Position numbers and translations under genes: made by a program. Below are positions 10,641-19,318 of a stretch of 64,000 bases of DNA, one piece after another. The DNA lies in the NCBI GenBank assembly GCA_905221605.1, contig CAJNDS010002494.1, forward strand, positions 175,001 through 239,000, given 5' to 3'. The first letter of the stretch is position 1. Each line of letters begins with the position of its first letter. This DNA comes from Symbiodinium natans (taxonomy: Eukaryota; Sar; Dinophyceae; Suessiales; Symbiodiniaceae). Under the pieces are notes generated by a model. The model was not told where the DNA came from and ran no database searches. It worked only from the letters and a program-made list of their open reading frames with translations.

Positions 10641-10787
10641 GTTTTAGAAAGCAAGAAAACAGTCAAAAAACAAAATACGAAAAGTAGGGTACTGAAGATT
10701 TAGGGGTATGAAAAGATACAAAACACAAACAACCCGAATATTTTCATAGTATTTGCTTAGTATTTTTATGTTAATATACTAAGTTGT

Positions 10788-10804
10788 TATTTCTTTAAGT
10801 GTGT
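10788..10804 (-). promoter_or_regulatory. Orphan viral promoter motif with no gene behind it
   Basis: On the minus strand this reads ACACACTTAAAGAAATA, followed by ACAACTTAGTATATTA. It matches the promoter block at 26994-27010 almost base for base, including the following AACAACTTAATATAT, yet no open frame follows to the left. The missing gene would have lain where the host-like segment now is. Confidence 0.6.
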
Positions 10805-10808
10805 TTTC

Positions 10809-11729
10809 TTAAGAAACCTTTAATAACTCATGTCGCAAGTATGACCTATTCTCATCGTCCAAATGATAATATTTTTGTCCTAATTTCTTCTCAGTCTTAG
10901 TGACTTTATGGATTGTTTTATTCCAGTGTGATGTATGTTCTTTCTCGCTTATACCTTTCTTTCTCATTATCTTGACGTTGTCGCCTTCGTCTATCTCAGG
11001 GTATGTTCTGCTACGCTTTGCGTTCATGCTTAAAATCAGTTTTACTTTCAACTCATTTTTTGGTAAACGTGCATCCCTTGGAGTCAGATTATGGGATGAA
11101 TGTATATCTTTATTATTATATGTCAACAGTATTTCAAAGTTATAATCAGTCCATTGAATATTTTCTTTACCTTTCTTCTTATCTGCTTCAACACGCTTGA
11201 ATAACTTATCTTTGTAGGTTTTAATGAAGCGTTCTGCAAACGCTGGGTGTCCACGAGTTCTATGAATCTCGATTTTTTCGTCCTCCAGATACTCTATTAT
11301 GGGTTTACTGTATAAACTGCCTTCCTCATCTGAATATAACATGCGTGGTTTCTTATCCATTTTGTTTAATCCTTCCATGAGACCTGCTAAAACATCTGGT
11401 GGCTGTTTGCTCTTAATTGGTATAACAGTTGCATATTTAGTGAATATGTCAATAAGCACTAAACCTATTCTAAACTCTTGGTTTTCTAAGTCGTTGCTAG
11501 ATATGAAAAACAAATCAAGTTGAAACTCAAAATACGGATGCGGTGCTACAAAACTATTTTGACCTCTTGGTTTCCTTTTCTCTTCTACATTTTTCTTGAA
11601 AAATTCCTCTACATCAGCCATTGTAATCGTTTTATCTTTGGCCCTTGCATCTTTCAACGTGGTAGCCTTAGAGCCGAACCCGCTTCTATCAAAATAAACA
11701 TCATTAATTATTTTCTGCTTCTCGCTCAT
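10809..11729 (-). CDS. rve-family (DDE) integrase, Polinton type
   Basis: The 306-residue protein from MSEKQK has the retroviral-type integrase triad: D72 in FQLDLFF, D134 in LYSDEEGS and E166 in HPAFAERFIKTY, the last two about 31 residues apart. The segment between (GLVLIDIFTKYATVIPIK) is the usual beta-strand and helix of an RNase H fold. The C-terminal part (about 245-306, with YPEIDEGDNVKIMRK and YYHLDDENRSYLRHELLKV) fits the SH3/chromo-like tail seen in Polinton integrases. The enzyme would join the viral ends to host DNA, consistent with the inverted repeats and 5-bp duplication. An upstream ATG at 11753 would add MLFFLLIY; the start at 11729 is preferred because the longer one falls in the palindrome ending the previous gene. 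No zinc-binding HHCC domain is obvious at the N-terminus. Confidence 0.92.
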   Translation of the reverse strand: MSEKQKIINDVYFDRSGFGSKATTLKDARAKDKTITMADVEEFFKKNVEEKRKPRGQNSFVAPHPYFEFQLDLFFISSNDLENQEFRIGLVLIDIFTKYATVIPIKSKQPPDVLAGLMEGLNKMDKKPRMLYSDEEGSLYSKPIIEYLEDEKIEIHRTRGHPAFAERFIKTYKDKLFKRVEADKKKGKENIQWTDYNFEILLTYNNKDIHSSHNLTPRDARLPKNELKVKLILSMNAKRSRTYPEIDEGDNVKIMRKKGISEKEHTSHWNKTIHKVTKTEKKLGQKYYHLDDENRSYLRHELLKVS

Positions 11730-11742
11730 ATAAATAAGTAAG

Positions 11743-11760
11743 AAAAATAACAATATTTTT
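11743..11760. terminator. AT-rich palindrome after the 104-residue gene
   Basis: AAAAATA (11743-11749) pairs exactly with TATTTTT (11754-11760) across an ACAA loop, just past the stop of the minus-strand gene at 11771. It fits the pattern of palindromes at gene 3' ends in this element. Confidence 0.5.
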
Positions 11761-11770
11761 ACAAAAATTA

Positions 11771-12085
11771 TTATTTCTCTTCTTCTGGCTCTTCCTCAGG
11801 AGTCACTGTTATCACCTTGCAGTTTTTCATGGTGTATTTAGTTCCTTTCTTTTTACTTGCTAGTGCTTCTGCCTTCTGTTCTGGTGTCAACTTCACGACT
11901 GTTATATCTATACCGTTTTCGGCTATGTATTTCTCCATCTTCTTCTTCTCCAGATACCTATCTCTGGAAGCCCTTTTTTTCTCAACATACTCTTTGTCTT
12001 CACGCCTTTTATTATAATACAGCCTATTGTACAATGCCAGTTGTTCACGGATTTCGTCTATTGTCATATCTTCAGGTTTTGTCAT
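11771..12085 (-). CDS. Small charged viral protein, function unknown
   Basis: A 104-residue, highly charged protein (many Lys and Glu). It is predicted to be mostly helical in residues 8-55 (DEIREQLALYNRLYYNKRRE, then a Lys/Arg-rich run), with an acidic tail TPEEEPEEEK. No family is recognised. It has its own promoter motif (12112-12128) 26 bases upstream of the ATG, and lies back-to-back with the polymerase gene and in line with the integrase gene, so it may be an early protein acting with DNA. That role is inference from position and charge only. Confidence 0.75.
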   Translation of the reverse strand: MTKPEDMTIDEIREQLALYNRLYYNKRREDKEYVEKKRASRDRYLEKKKMEKYIAENGIDITVVKLTPEQKAEALASKKKGTKYTMKNCKVITVTPEEEPEEEK

Positions 12086-12111
12086 TTCACTATTAATATA
12101 TATATAAATAA

Positions 12112-12128
12112 TATTTCTTTAAGTGCTT
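12112..12128 (-). promoter_or_regulatory. Viral promoter motif for the 104-residue gene
   Basis: The minus strand reads AAGCACTTAAAGAAATA, identical over 17 bases to the motifs at 26994 and 27489; TTAAGAAA precedes it as at 27489. It is 26 bases from the ATG. Confidence 0.7.
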
Positions 12129-12187
12129 TTTCTTAACACTATAATCTTATTTGATTTTCAATCAGTCTAAAAAAAGTCTTCAGAAAA

Positions 12188-12204
12188 ATACATTTAAAGA
12201 AATA
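12188..12204 (+). promoter_or_regulatory. Promoter motif variant for the polymerase-helicase gene
   Basis: ATACATTTAAAGAAATA, preceded by CAGAAAA, is a variant of the viral motif, 33 bases before the ATG at 12238. A TATATATTG stretch lies between. Confidence 0.55.
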
Positions 12205-12237
12205 TTTTTATTATAAAATTAATATATATTGTAATTT

Positions 12238-15200
12238 ATGACCAAAGCTATACAGAGAAATATCACTGCTTTAGAAGCAGTGTACGACAATTACAAAAAA
12301 CGCTTTAACAAAGCAACCAAGGAAAAAGTCAGAAACATCATAGACTTATATTCTGAACGCAAGATAGCTCAGTTTACAACAGCCGACAATTTAATAAGAA
12401 AATTTATCACATCCAAGACACCAAAGGACAAAGAAAGGGCAGAAAAAGAATACAACAAGATTTATGACAAACATAAGGATAAACCCAGACTGGGTGAAAG
12501 AATGGAAGAAACAAAACAAGAGAACAAGAGAACTGGAAGAACCAATCCTAGAAAAAAGCATGACTATTCAATGACAGTGGCGTTTTTTAGATACAAATCG
12601 GACACCAACACACAGAAAACAGCATTTTATGACAAAGCAGGTAAGCCCTTAGTACCATTGTTTATAGGAGAAAGTATAAGGCACACAGCAAGCGTTAACA
12701 CCACATCGAATGTTGAAAACCTTGTTGGTAGAAAAGTGTTTGGGAAGTACGACAAGATGCTTTTCATAAAATTACTATTGGACTTACAAAGAGACCCGTC
12801 CATATTGGGAGTCATCGGCTTCGTGATAGATTATATAGATTGTATTAAAGTATATGAAGTTGATAGGGTAGATGGTGATTCAGATTTTAATCCAAATCGT
12901 GAAAACCTAAGGGATGCCACTAATGTGAGCATGTATCATAATTATATTCAGACCCCTTTGAATCCAGAGTACGAGACACTAAGGGAAGCCATTAAAGTGG
13001 AGCACTATCAGGACAACGTGTGTTGGATTAATACCCTAACGGATTATTATAAAAATACCCTTATGGGTGACAAGAAGAGGGAAAAGAACAAATTAACTAG
13101 AGAAAGTATTTTAAAACTCATAAATAAAACAGAAGATGATTTCACAACCAACGGTGCTAGTCTTGACGATATGACTAAGGTGTTTGAACATTTTAAGATT
13201 CAAGTTAGGGTATATGACGTTTTTAACAATCTGGTGTATCAGTACGACCCCGAGAAGCGAGACCATCACATACAAACACTGTATGCAATAATTAAGAACA
13301 ACCACATTTACACGGTGAATGATAATTTAAGTTCGTTGAAGCAAATGTTGCCAAAGAATTCCAATTATGACATTCACGTGAAGGCTTCGTCGGATTACCA
13401 TTTAAATGAGAAGTCCGCACCAGTTGAGTGTAAAATGATAGCATCATTGGATGACATCAGAAAACACACAGAGGAAGACCAATATACCTTAATATATGAC
13501 GGCAATGATTTAACAAAGCTGTTTTATGAATCCAAACAGGCAGGTTATGAACCGCAGGTGAAGTTCAGTGGGTGCATCGTGTCTGAGTTGAATTTTAGGT
13601 TTTATATCAATAAAAGACTCATCAAGTACAAGGTCAAGACACAGAACCTTGTAACAAATTCCATTGATGGTTCTATCTGTGTCAGGACAGAAAATATCTA
13701 TAATAGAATGTCTAAAGCAATGTACGATTTCAATAAAGCACTGTTTAACCCCTTACATAAATCCTACTATAACGAGATAGACATGCAAATCTTCCGGGAG
13801 TGTAAAACCGTAAACCCAGCAGGTGAGATAAATAAGTATTATCATATTTATTCTGTACAGCGTGATACCTTTGATAAATATTTTTTTACAACAGAGTCCT
13901 GTGTAGAGATAGATGTCCGAAAGGCATTCACACACGCATTTAATCAGATGACCGAGATACCAGTGTTTACTCAATTTGATGTGTGGAAGCCTTACAAGAA
14001 GGAATATAAAATAGAATCGTTTCACCCACTGACCTTATATTTAGTTAAGAGTAATGGTGAGGCAATGTTTTTCAACAAAACCTATTGCTTAGTATACGGA
14101 CAGTTTTTAAAGCATTTACTTAAAAAATGCAAAATCTTATATTATAAAGAACCTTCTAGAGTTTATAATGTTGATTACAAGAAGATTGTTGATAAACTGT
14201 GGGCTACCGAGATATCTGACAGAGCACCAGAGGACATTAGAACCAAAAAGTTAATTGCGAATGTAAACTTCGGTTTACTGGAAAAGAGTACAAATATATC
14301 ATCTAAAAGTTATACCTTTAATGGTTTACGGGAAGCACTATATTATCAAACACTTGTCGGAGGTAGAATAAATAAGTTATCTGTAGAAAAACCAGAATTA
14401 GTAGAAGATGATGAAGAAGAAGATGCATGGAAAACTGTATACACGGAATTAGAGGAGAAATATTACTGTCTGACTGTATCGGATAGGGCCACCTTAAGAA
14501 ACGGATTTATATACATAAAAGAGCTATTATTACAATACCATAATTTTAAAATGTACCAAGATTATTTAAAACTGGTGGAGAATAATGTGGATGTCTGGAG
14601 TGTCAAAACAGATGCATTTGTAATCAGAAGGGAACACCTAAGGAGAGCAAAGAAGGCGCTAGACTTTAACGAAGAGATAGGCGGATGGAGACACGAGAAG
14701 GGCAAACAACTTTTAGAGCCAAGGGGTAAATTAGAACAAAAGCCCAATGAATTAGCGCCCATACCAGTATACAAAAATGAGACCAGACATGTAAAAGATG
14801 AGTGGGACACAGAGGCTATAGCAAAGGATATACTAAAACATAATCCCTTGATGATCAGAAGTAAATACGCTGGAGGAGGTAAAAGTCATATAGCCAAACA
14901 TTTCAGTAAATTAGGATATAATACTTTGTTTGTAGTGCCCCAAAATAGCTTATCTCAAAACATAGATGATGACGCGGTGACTACCAATAAGTTTTTTTCA
15001 GTACCTGTAGGCGATGGTGAGAAATTGCCAGAGTTTGATCATAGTGACTACGACGTAGTGGTTTTTGATGAGATTTTTATGAATGGCTTGCACATGCTGA
15101 ATAGGATACGTGAGTTTGTAAATAAGAATCCTAATAAAATAATTATAGGAGCTGGTGACACAAAACAGTTACCACCCATAGAAGACTTAACCAATACCAG

Positions 15201-16140
15201 AAAACCAGATGAATATGCAGATGAGTGTATAAATCAGATATTTAAATATAATATTTTGTTAACAGTTTGTAAGAGATTAGGTGGTAAAGACGACCCTAAA
15301 GCAAATGAGAACAGACAAGTATTAAATAATATGTATGACGACATGTGGCTACATAAGCTTCCACTTGATGACTTCGTAAGGAAATATTTTAAAACAACAG
15401 ACGATGTAACACAATCGCATAATAATATAGCTTATACAAACATGAGGTGTCTGTATGTGTCCAATCAGATACGAAAACACATAGGTAAGAAAAATAAGTA
15501 TGAAGTGGGTGAGACACTGATATGCAGAGTCTACAAGAAGTTCGGAAGTAAAAGATTCAACGTTAACTATCGGTTTAGAATACTGAGTATAAGCAGTAAC
15601 ACAGTGATACTGGAAAATGTTAAGTCAAAGGAACAGTATACAACGGATATGTTAACATTAGATAAGCATTTTAGATACGATTATTGTACCACGTGCCATT
15701 CTGCGCAAGGTGCTTCAATCAATGGTAAGATCATAATACACGAGTGGAATAAGAAGCACTTGGTGACTCGTGAGTGGATATGGTGCGCCTTGACTAGAAG
15801 CACCGACTTTAATGATGTGTTATTTTATGAGAGTGAAACGGATAAAACAGAACTCACAGAAGAAAATCTAAACCGATACATAAACAACAAAATCAGAAAC
15901 TACAAACTACAAGACGAAAAGGCTGGTAGAAAGATAAATTCAAAAAAATATGTTACTCCAGACTGGTTTATTAAAAGAATCAACGGTAATTGTTGTAATT
16001 GTGGTTGTCGGTTTGAGTTTGAAGTCAAAAATGGATATCTCACCAATACCATAACGGCACAGCGAAAAGACAACTCGGTTGCTCATGAGCTTGACAATTG
16101 CGAGGCTTGGTGTGATTATTGCAATAGAAGTGCAAAATAA
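12238..16140 (+). CDS. Replication protein: OTU-like domain + family-B-like DNA polymerase + SF1 helicase + C-terminal Cys cluster
   Basis: A single 1300-residue frame. Residues about 250-365 resemble an OTU-type cysteine protease: C262 in DNVCWINTL and H356 in NNHIYTVND. A polymerase palm follows: motif A with D559 (EIDVRKAFT), motif B at 670-679 (KKLIANVNFG), motif C with T791-D792 (VKTDAFV). Motif C has one Asp where YxDTDS has two, as in transposon/viral polymerase relatives. No exonuclease motifs were seen. The helicase has Walker A at 879-883 (AGGGKS), Walker B D944-E945 (VVVFDEI), GDTKQLPP at 973-980 and ALTRS at 1184-1188, typical of superfamily 1 (Pif1/RecD-like). The tail has C1252, C1255, C1257 and C1288, C1292, C1295 (treble-clef or HNH-like). 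It would copy and unwind the viral genome. The helicase call is firm, the polymerase likely, and the OTU domain moderate. Confidence 0.88.
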   Translation: MTKAIQRNITALEAVYDNYKKRFNKATKEKVRNIIDLYSERKIAQFTTADNLIRKFITSKTPKDKERAEKEYNKIYDKHKDKPRLGERMEETKQENKRTGRTNPRKKHDYSMTVAFFRYKSDTNTQKTAFYDKAGKPLVPLFIGESIRHTASVNTTSNVENLVGRKVFGKYDKMLFIKLLLDLQRDPSILGVIGFVIDYIDCIKVYEVDRVDGDSDFNPNRENLRDATNVSMYHNYIQTPLNPEYETLREAIKVEHYQDNVCWINTLTDYYKNTLMGDKKREKNKLTRESILKLINKTEDDFTTNGASLDDMTKVFEHFKIQVRVYDVFNNLVYQYDPEKRDHHIQTLYAIIKNNHIYTVNDNLSSLKQMLPKNSNYDIHVKASSDYHLNEKSAPVECKMIASLDDIRKHTEEDQYTLIYDGNDLTKLFYESKQAGYEPQVKFSGCIVSELNFRFYINKRLIKYKVKTQNLVTNSIDGSICVRTENIYNRMSKAMYDFNKALFNPLHKSYYNEIDMQIFRECKTVNPAGEINKYYHIYSVQRDTFDKYFFTTESCVEIDVRKAFTHAFNQMTEIPVFTQFDVWKPYKKEYKIESFHPLTLYLVKSNGEAMFFNKTYCLVYGQFLKHLLKKCKILYYKEPSRVYNVDYKKIVDKLWATEISDRAPEDIRTKKLIANVNFGLLEKSTNISSKSYTFNGLREALYYQTLVGGRINKLSVEKPELVEDDEEEDAWKTVYTELEEKYYCLTVSDRATLRNGFIYIKELLLQYHNFKMYQDYLKLVENNVDVWSVKTDAFVIRREHLRRAKKALDFNEEIGGWRHEKGKQLLEPRGKLEQKPNELAPIPVYKNETRHVKDEWDTEAIAKDILKHNPLMIRSKYAGGGKSHIAKHFSKLGYNTLFVVPQNSLSQNIDDDAVTTNKFFSVPVGDGEKLPEFDHSDYDVVVFDEIFMNGLHMLNRIREFVNKNPNKIIIGAGDTKQLPPIEDLTNTRKPDEYADECINQIFKYNILLTVCKRLGGKDDPKANENRQVLNNMYDDMWLHKLPLDDFVRKYFKTTDDVTQSHNNIAYTNMRCLYVSNQIRKHIGKKNKYEVGETLICRVYKKFGSKRFNVNYRFRILSISSNTVILENVKSKEQYTTDMLTLDKHFRYDYCTTCHSAQGASINGKIIIHEWNKKHLVTREWIWCALTRSTDFNDVLFYESETDKTELTEENLNRYINNKIRNYKLQDEKAGRKINSKKYVTPDWFIKRINGNCCNCGCRFEFEVKNGYLTNTITAQRKDNSVAHELDNCEAWCDYCNRSAK

Positions 16141-16165
16141 AAATTAGTTAGTTAGTTTTTATTTT
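16134..16165. terminator. Bidirectional palindromic terminator between convergent genes
   Basis: AAAATAAAAA (16134-16143) and TTTTTATTTT (16156-16165) are exact reverse complements around TTAGTTAGTTAG. It overlaps the stop of the polymerase gene and precedes the stop of the convergent gene at 16184, so it could end both transcripts. Confidence 0.6.
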
Positions 16166-16183
16166 ACACTTTTGTTTTTGATT

Positions 16184-17410
16184 TTATTTTGAATATATCC
16201 TTTTCCTGTACAAATCTTTTAACTCCGCGAGTAATTCCTTTGCAAATTCCTTGTCGCCTTCACTTAGTGCTTTAATTCTTCTGTTGTTTGTAGTCACGAA
16301 TGTCTTGTAGGTACTTTTCGGAATTGTTTCTCTTTCGTTGGCTTCATCAAATATTCTCTTTAGTTGCACGACACCGATTTTACTTGGTGCTGGTAGTTTC
16401 AACTCTCCCGCCCCTTCTTTTAAATGTGGCTTCTTGACATCTCGCTTTGGTGATGTCGCTTCATCGTCTGCTTGCTGTGGTTGCAATGGTGGTAAGGCTG
16501 GCATGCTAGAACTTGACGATGAACCACCTACTGTAACATTTGGTGTAGGCGTTGATGCTTTTGCTCTTGCCTTTTTCTCTGGTGATTGTGCACGAGCAAA
16601 CGAACGTGCCGCGGTGCTTCGTCTCTGTACTGGTTCATTCGGGTTATATGGCGGTAAAGCCTGTTGAGTAGCGCCCACATTTGGCTGGTGAGGTTGTAAA
16701 TATTGCATATTAGGTATTGGATCTAAAGAGGCATCTTGTTGAGGTGATACTCTTCGCATAATTGACCCTGCTAGTGCTTGTAACATTTCCTGCGATAATC
16801 CTGCTACAGATGCCGTTGATAAATCCATACCTTGCATCATGTTACCTGCTGTGTTCCCTGCGACTCTTAATGCTCCGCTTCCTAGACTTCTTAAAACTCC
16901 TTCGCCTTGTTGTTGTTCCTGCTGTATTTGTTGTTGGTGCGCTTGTGCTATTTGTTGTTGGTTCGCTTGTCTTGCTTGTTCAACTGTAGCTATTGTGCTC
17001 ACTGTTTGTGCATGGTGCTGTGCTCCTTCGTCTACTTCCATTGCTTCTAAGTCGTTACCAAATTCGTCTAAGAATGAAGTAGGCGTACCAATATTAAACA
17101 TTTCTACATCACGTCCACCTGCACCTGCACCGACATCCCACAAAGCCCTGTGGGTCATGTTGTTATCTGTTGCGTATTGTCTCATCATTCTGTCTCGTAT
17201 TTCTCGCTCATTTATTCTGCTTTGCTCTACACGAAGTTTGTCTATATGATCTTTACCGTCAAAATATGAACCTTTATTACTTGCCTTATAAAAAACTGCA
17301 TCACGATTTGGAAAGGGTTTCAATGCTTCCTCGTTGTCGTTTACTAGTTCTAAAATATCTTCGTATCTTGACCTCCTATGAAATTGGATTTGTGATTTAT
17401 TACCTGCCAT
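16184..17410 (-). CDS. Gln-rich viral structural-type protein, function unknown
   Basis: A 408-residue protein and first in the leftward run that ends in the minor capsid gene. Residues about 145-170 are Gln-rich and helical (QANQQQIAQAHQQQIQQEQQ), followed by a Gly/Ala-rich stretch (GSGALRVAGNTAGNMMQ) that could be membrane-active or amphipathic. Residues 250-320 are Pro/Ser-rich and probably disordered. The C-terminal 70 residues are basic and helical (IGVVQLKRIFDEANERE, ELLAELKDLYRKRIYSK). No family is recognised. Location beside capsid genes suggests a virion or assembly protein, by analogy with minor virion proteins of PLVs; this is inference. It starts at the only ATG following a TATATAAGTATATAAA stretch. 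Confidence 0.8.
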   Translation of the reverse strand: MAGNKSQIQFHRRSRYEDILELVNDNEEALKPFPNRDAVFYKASNKGSYFDGKDHIDKLRVEQSRINEREIRDRMMRQYATDNNMTHRALWDVGAGAGGRDVEMFNIGTPTSFLDEFGNDLEAMEVDEGAQHHAQTVSTIATVEQARQANQQQIAQAHQQQIQQEQQQGEGVLRSLGSGALRVAGNTAGNMMQGMDLSTASVAGLSQEMLQALAGSIMRRVSPQQDASLDPIPNMQYLQPHQPNVGATQQALPPYNPNEPVQRRSTAARSFARAQSPEKKARAKASTPTPNVTVGGSSSSSSMPALPPLQPQQADDEATSPKRDVKKPHLKEGAGELKLPAPSKIGVVQLKRIFDEANERETIPKSTYKTFVTTNNRRIKALSEGDKEFAKELLAELKDLYRKRIYSK

Positions 17411-17438
17411 CTGAATTTATATACTTATATAGAAAAAG

Positions 17439-17783
17439 TTAATTAAAAATTGATTCACTTAATGTTTCTAAAGTTTTGACTCTGTTCCGCATGTGAGCCA
17501 GTGACGTTTCTGGTATCCTTGGGTTGTGCATTTCTGATTTTAACCTATCAATTTCAATTGTATAATTATCCTTCATTTGTCCCTCTAACAATCTTCGCTT
17601 CATAGCCAGATTAGCAACTCTCGCCTCGCGAGCGTCCATTTCCTTTTTTAAATTCAACAAGTAGTCAATGTTAGGCTTGTGGAAGTTTAACTCCGAGGCT
17701 TCATTTACCACCGGGTTGTCTAGTGACTTTCTCTTGTGTTGTTTCTTTTGTTGTCTGAACTTGTATCTGTTGTAAAGTACCAT
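17439..17783 (-). CDS. Small coiled-coil viral protein, function unknown
   Basis: A 114-residue protein with a very basic N-terminus (YKFRQQKKQHKRKS) and a long helical remainder (DYLLNLKKEMDAREARVANL, then a heptad-like stretch to the end) that should form a coiled coil. It is spaced 13 bases from the upstream gene (17797) and 28 from the downstream one, so the four leftward genes 19269 to 16184 form a tight cluster. A basic tail plus coiled coil suits a DNA-binding virion protein, but this is not shown. Confidence 0.75.
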   Translation of the reverse strand: MVLYNRYKFRQQKKQHKRKSLDNPVVNEASELNFHKPNIDYLLNLKKEMDAREARVANLAMKRRLLEGQMKDNYTIEIDRLKSEMHNPRIPETSLAHMRNRVKTLETLSESIFN

Positions 17784-17796
17784 ATCTATATATTAT

Positions 17797-18360
17797 TTAC
17801 CTAGATTTTTTGCTTTTTGGTTGAAACATTGCCTTTGACAACATGTTGGCTTTTTCTTGTCTTCTTTTCATTATTTCTTGGTTCATAGTTCTCATTTGTA
17901 ATTGAATGAGTTGCGCTTGAGTTAAATTGTCATAAGGATTCATATTTGGTGGCGGTGGTGGGGGCATTGACTTTGACACAGGCGGCGGTGCTTTAGCAAC
18001 CCTACTAGGTGGTGCTTCATATTGTTCCACTTCTTCTGCGTGCTGGGTCTTGATTGGTACAGCCTTTACTTTTGGTTTCACGTTGTTCTTTCTAACAGGC
18101 TTGGTTGTTATGTCGCTCGGTTTACCTTCACATTTCTCAGGGTGTGAATACCTTAGCGTTTTCATTGAAAGTGTCTTGTGACAGTCATCGCACTCTGTTT
18201 TTTGTTTTGCTACCTCTGTGATTTTCACTCTGGTAGGTTTTGGGGGTTCTGACTTGGTTTCCTCGTTTGGTTCAGGTGTTAGTTTATCTTCAGTGCTTTT
18301 AGTCTCTTCTGTTTTAGGAGTTTCATCAACGGTTGCCATTTCATTGTTTTCTTCACTCAT
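17797..18360 (-). CDS. Viral protein with a single CCHC-type zinc-binding motif
   Basis: A 187-residue protein. The first 45 residues are acidic and Thr/Pro-rich (low complexity). A zinc-knuckle-like motif follows with C57, C60, H73 and C77 (ECDDCHKTLSMKTLRYSHPE), a form seen in proteins of algal large DNA viruses and PLVs. The centre is Lys/Pro-rich with a polyproline run (PPPPPPNMNP), and the C-terminal 50 residues are Gln/Met-rich and helical, ending in the basic KPKSKKSR. Between the minor capsid gene and the coiled-coil gene, it is probably a virion or nucleic-acid-binding protein. Upstream is an alternating TATATA stretch overlapping the end of the spacer. Confidence 0.8.
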   Translation of the reverse strand: MSEENNEMATVDETPKTEETKSTEDKLTPEPNEETKSEPPKPTRVKITEVAKQKTECDDCHKTLSMKTLRYSHPEKCEGKPSDITTKPVRKNNVKPKVKAVPIKTQHAEEVEQYEAPPSRVAKAPPPVSKSMPPPPPPNMNPYDNLTQAQLIQLQMRTMNQEIMKRRQEKANMLSKAMFQPKSKKSR

Positions 18361-18399
18361 ATATATATATATAATATTCTATATATTTTCCATTTAATT

Positions 18400-19269
18400 T
18401 CAATCCATATCACGATTATGAAAGAGGAGACTAAATGTGATATGGACGTTGTTTAAATCTATAACGTTGCCAGCCCCATCCGTTATTCTGAATGTCAACC
18501 TTTTGATGTTTCTTTTGGATACATTTATATAATCATATTCTGTTATTCCATAACTGTCACTAATAATCCCAGCAAAGGGAGCGTTTACAGGTATCTTTTT
18601 GATCACCGCGTTTGAAAATGCAGATGGACTGTGGAAATTATTATTTGATAACTCTGGACAGGAAATGTAAACATCAGGATAAGTCAATAAGTTAATGAAA
18701 CCAGTTGTCCAAGGAGCAGACGAAGTGAATGCGTCACCAACTGCTGTAGTGAAACCTAACACCTCATTTATTGAGTTAAGGTTATTAATGTCAACGCTGT
18801 TAGAGAAAGAACCAGCAACAGGTGGAATATCTGCATCAGTCAAGGGGATAAATACAACTTCACTATAGTTAGATGATATTATTATTTTATTGGTTAAGGT
18901 GTCGTATATAGCAGAATATGAGCCAGTCCTACCACCGCTGTCAAAGAAGGTATTTAATTGTGCTTGTATTGCGGTGGCTAGTTCTGGAGCTGTGTAATTT
19001 CCTATGGGTATTTCTATTCTTCTGTATGTTATTCCTTGTGGCGTAGCAGGTGGCAATATTTGATGTCTAAAGTATAGGTTCTGGTTGTTTGTGTTGATGG
19101 AATACCAAGCATTAGGTATAGCCACCTCGTGCACTTGCATAATGGTATTTTCGGGTATTTCAAAGGTGTCTTGTAGTTCTATTTTGAAATCCGATGTTGA
19201 CCTACTGTCGGAAACTCTGTATTTGGAATTGACGTACACTTTTTTATAAGTTAATGGTCTAGAACTCAT
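18400..19269 (-). CDS. Minor capsid (penton-type) protein
   Basis: A 289-residue protein with the N-terminal signature of PLV/virophage-type minor capsid proteins: a short basic start, then VYVNSKYRVSDSRSTSDF and a strand pattern leading into MQVHEVAIPNAWYSIN. Asparagine-rich beta-strand segments fill the rest and it ends with a final strand (VHITFSLLFHNRDMD). In this group the protein is a single jelly-roll penton that fills the five-fold vertices. Its neighbours support this: it is divergent from the lipase and major capsid genes. The ATG follows TAATATATATTAAT, the element's AT-rich start motif. Identification rests on overall pattern and context, without a profile search. Confidence 0.8.
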   Translation of the reverse strand: MSSRPLTYKKVYVNSKYRVSDSRSTSDFKIELQDTFEIPENTIMQVHEVAIPNAWYSINTNNQNLYFRHQILPPATPQGITYRRIEIPIGNYTAPELATAIQAQLNTFFDSGGRTGSYSAIYDTLTNKIIISSNYSEVVFIPLTDADIPPVAGSFSNSVDINNLNSINEVLGFTTAVGDAFTSSAPWTTGFINLLTYPDVYISCPELSNNNFHSPSAFSNAVIKKIPVNAPFAGIISDSYGITEYDYINVSKRNIKRLTFRITDGAGNVIDLNNVHITFSLLFHNRDMD

Positions 19270-19318
19270 ATTAATATATATTACTGATAAAATATTTTTA
19301 TAATCTTATTTATATACA

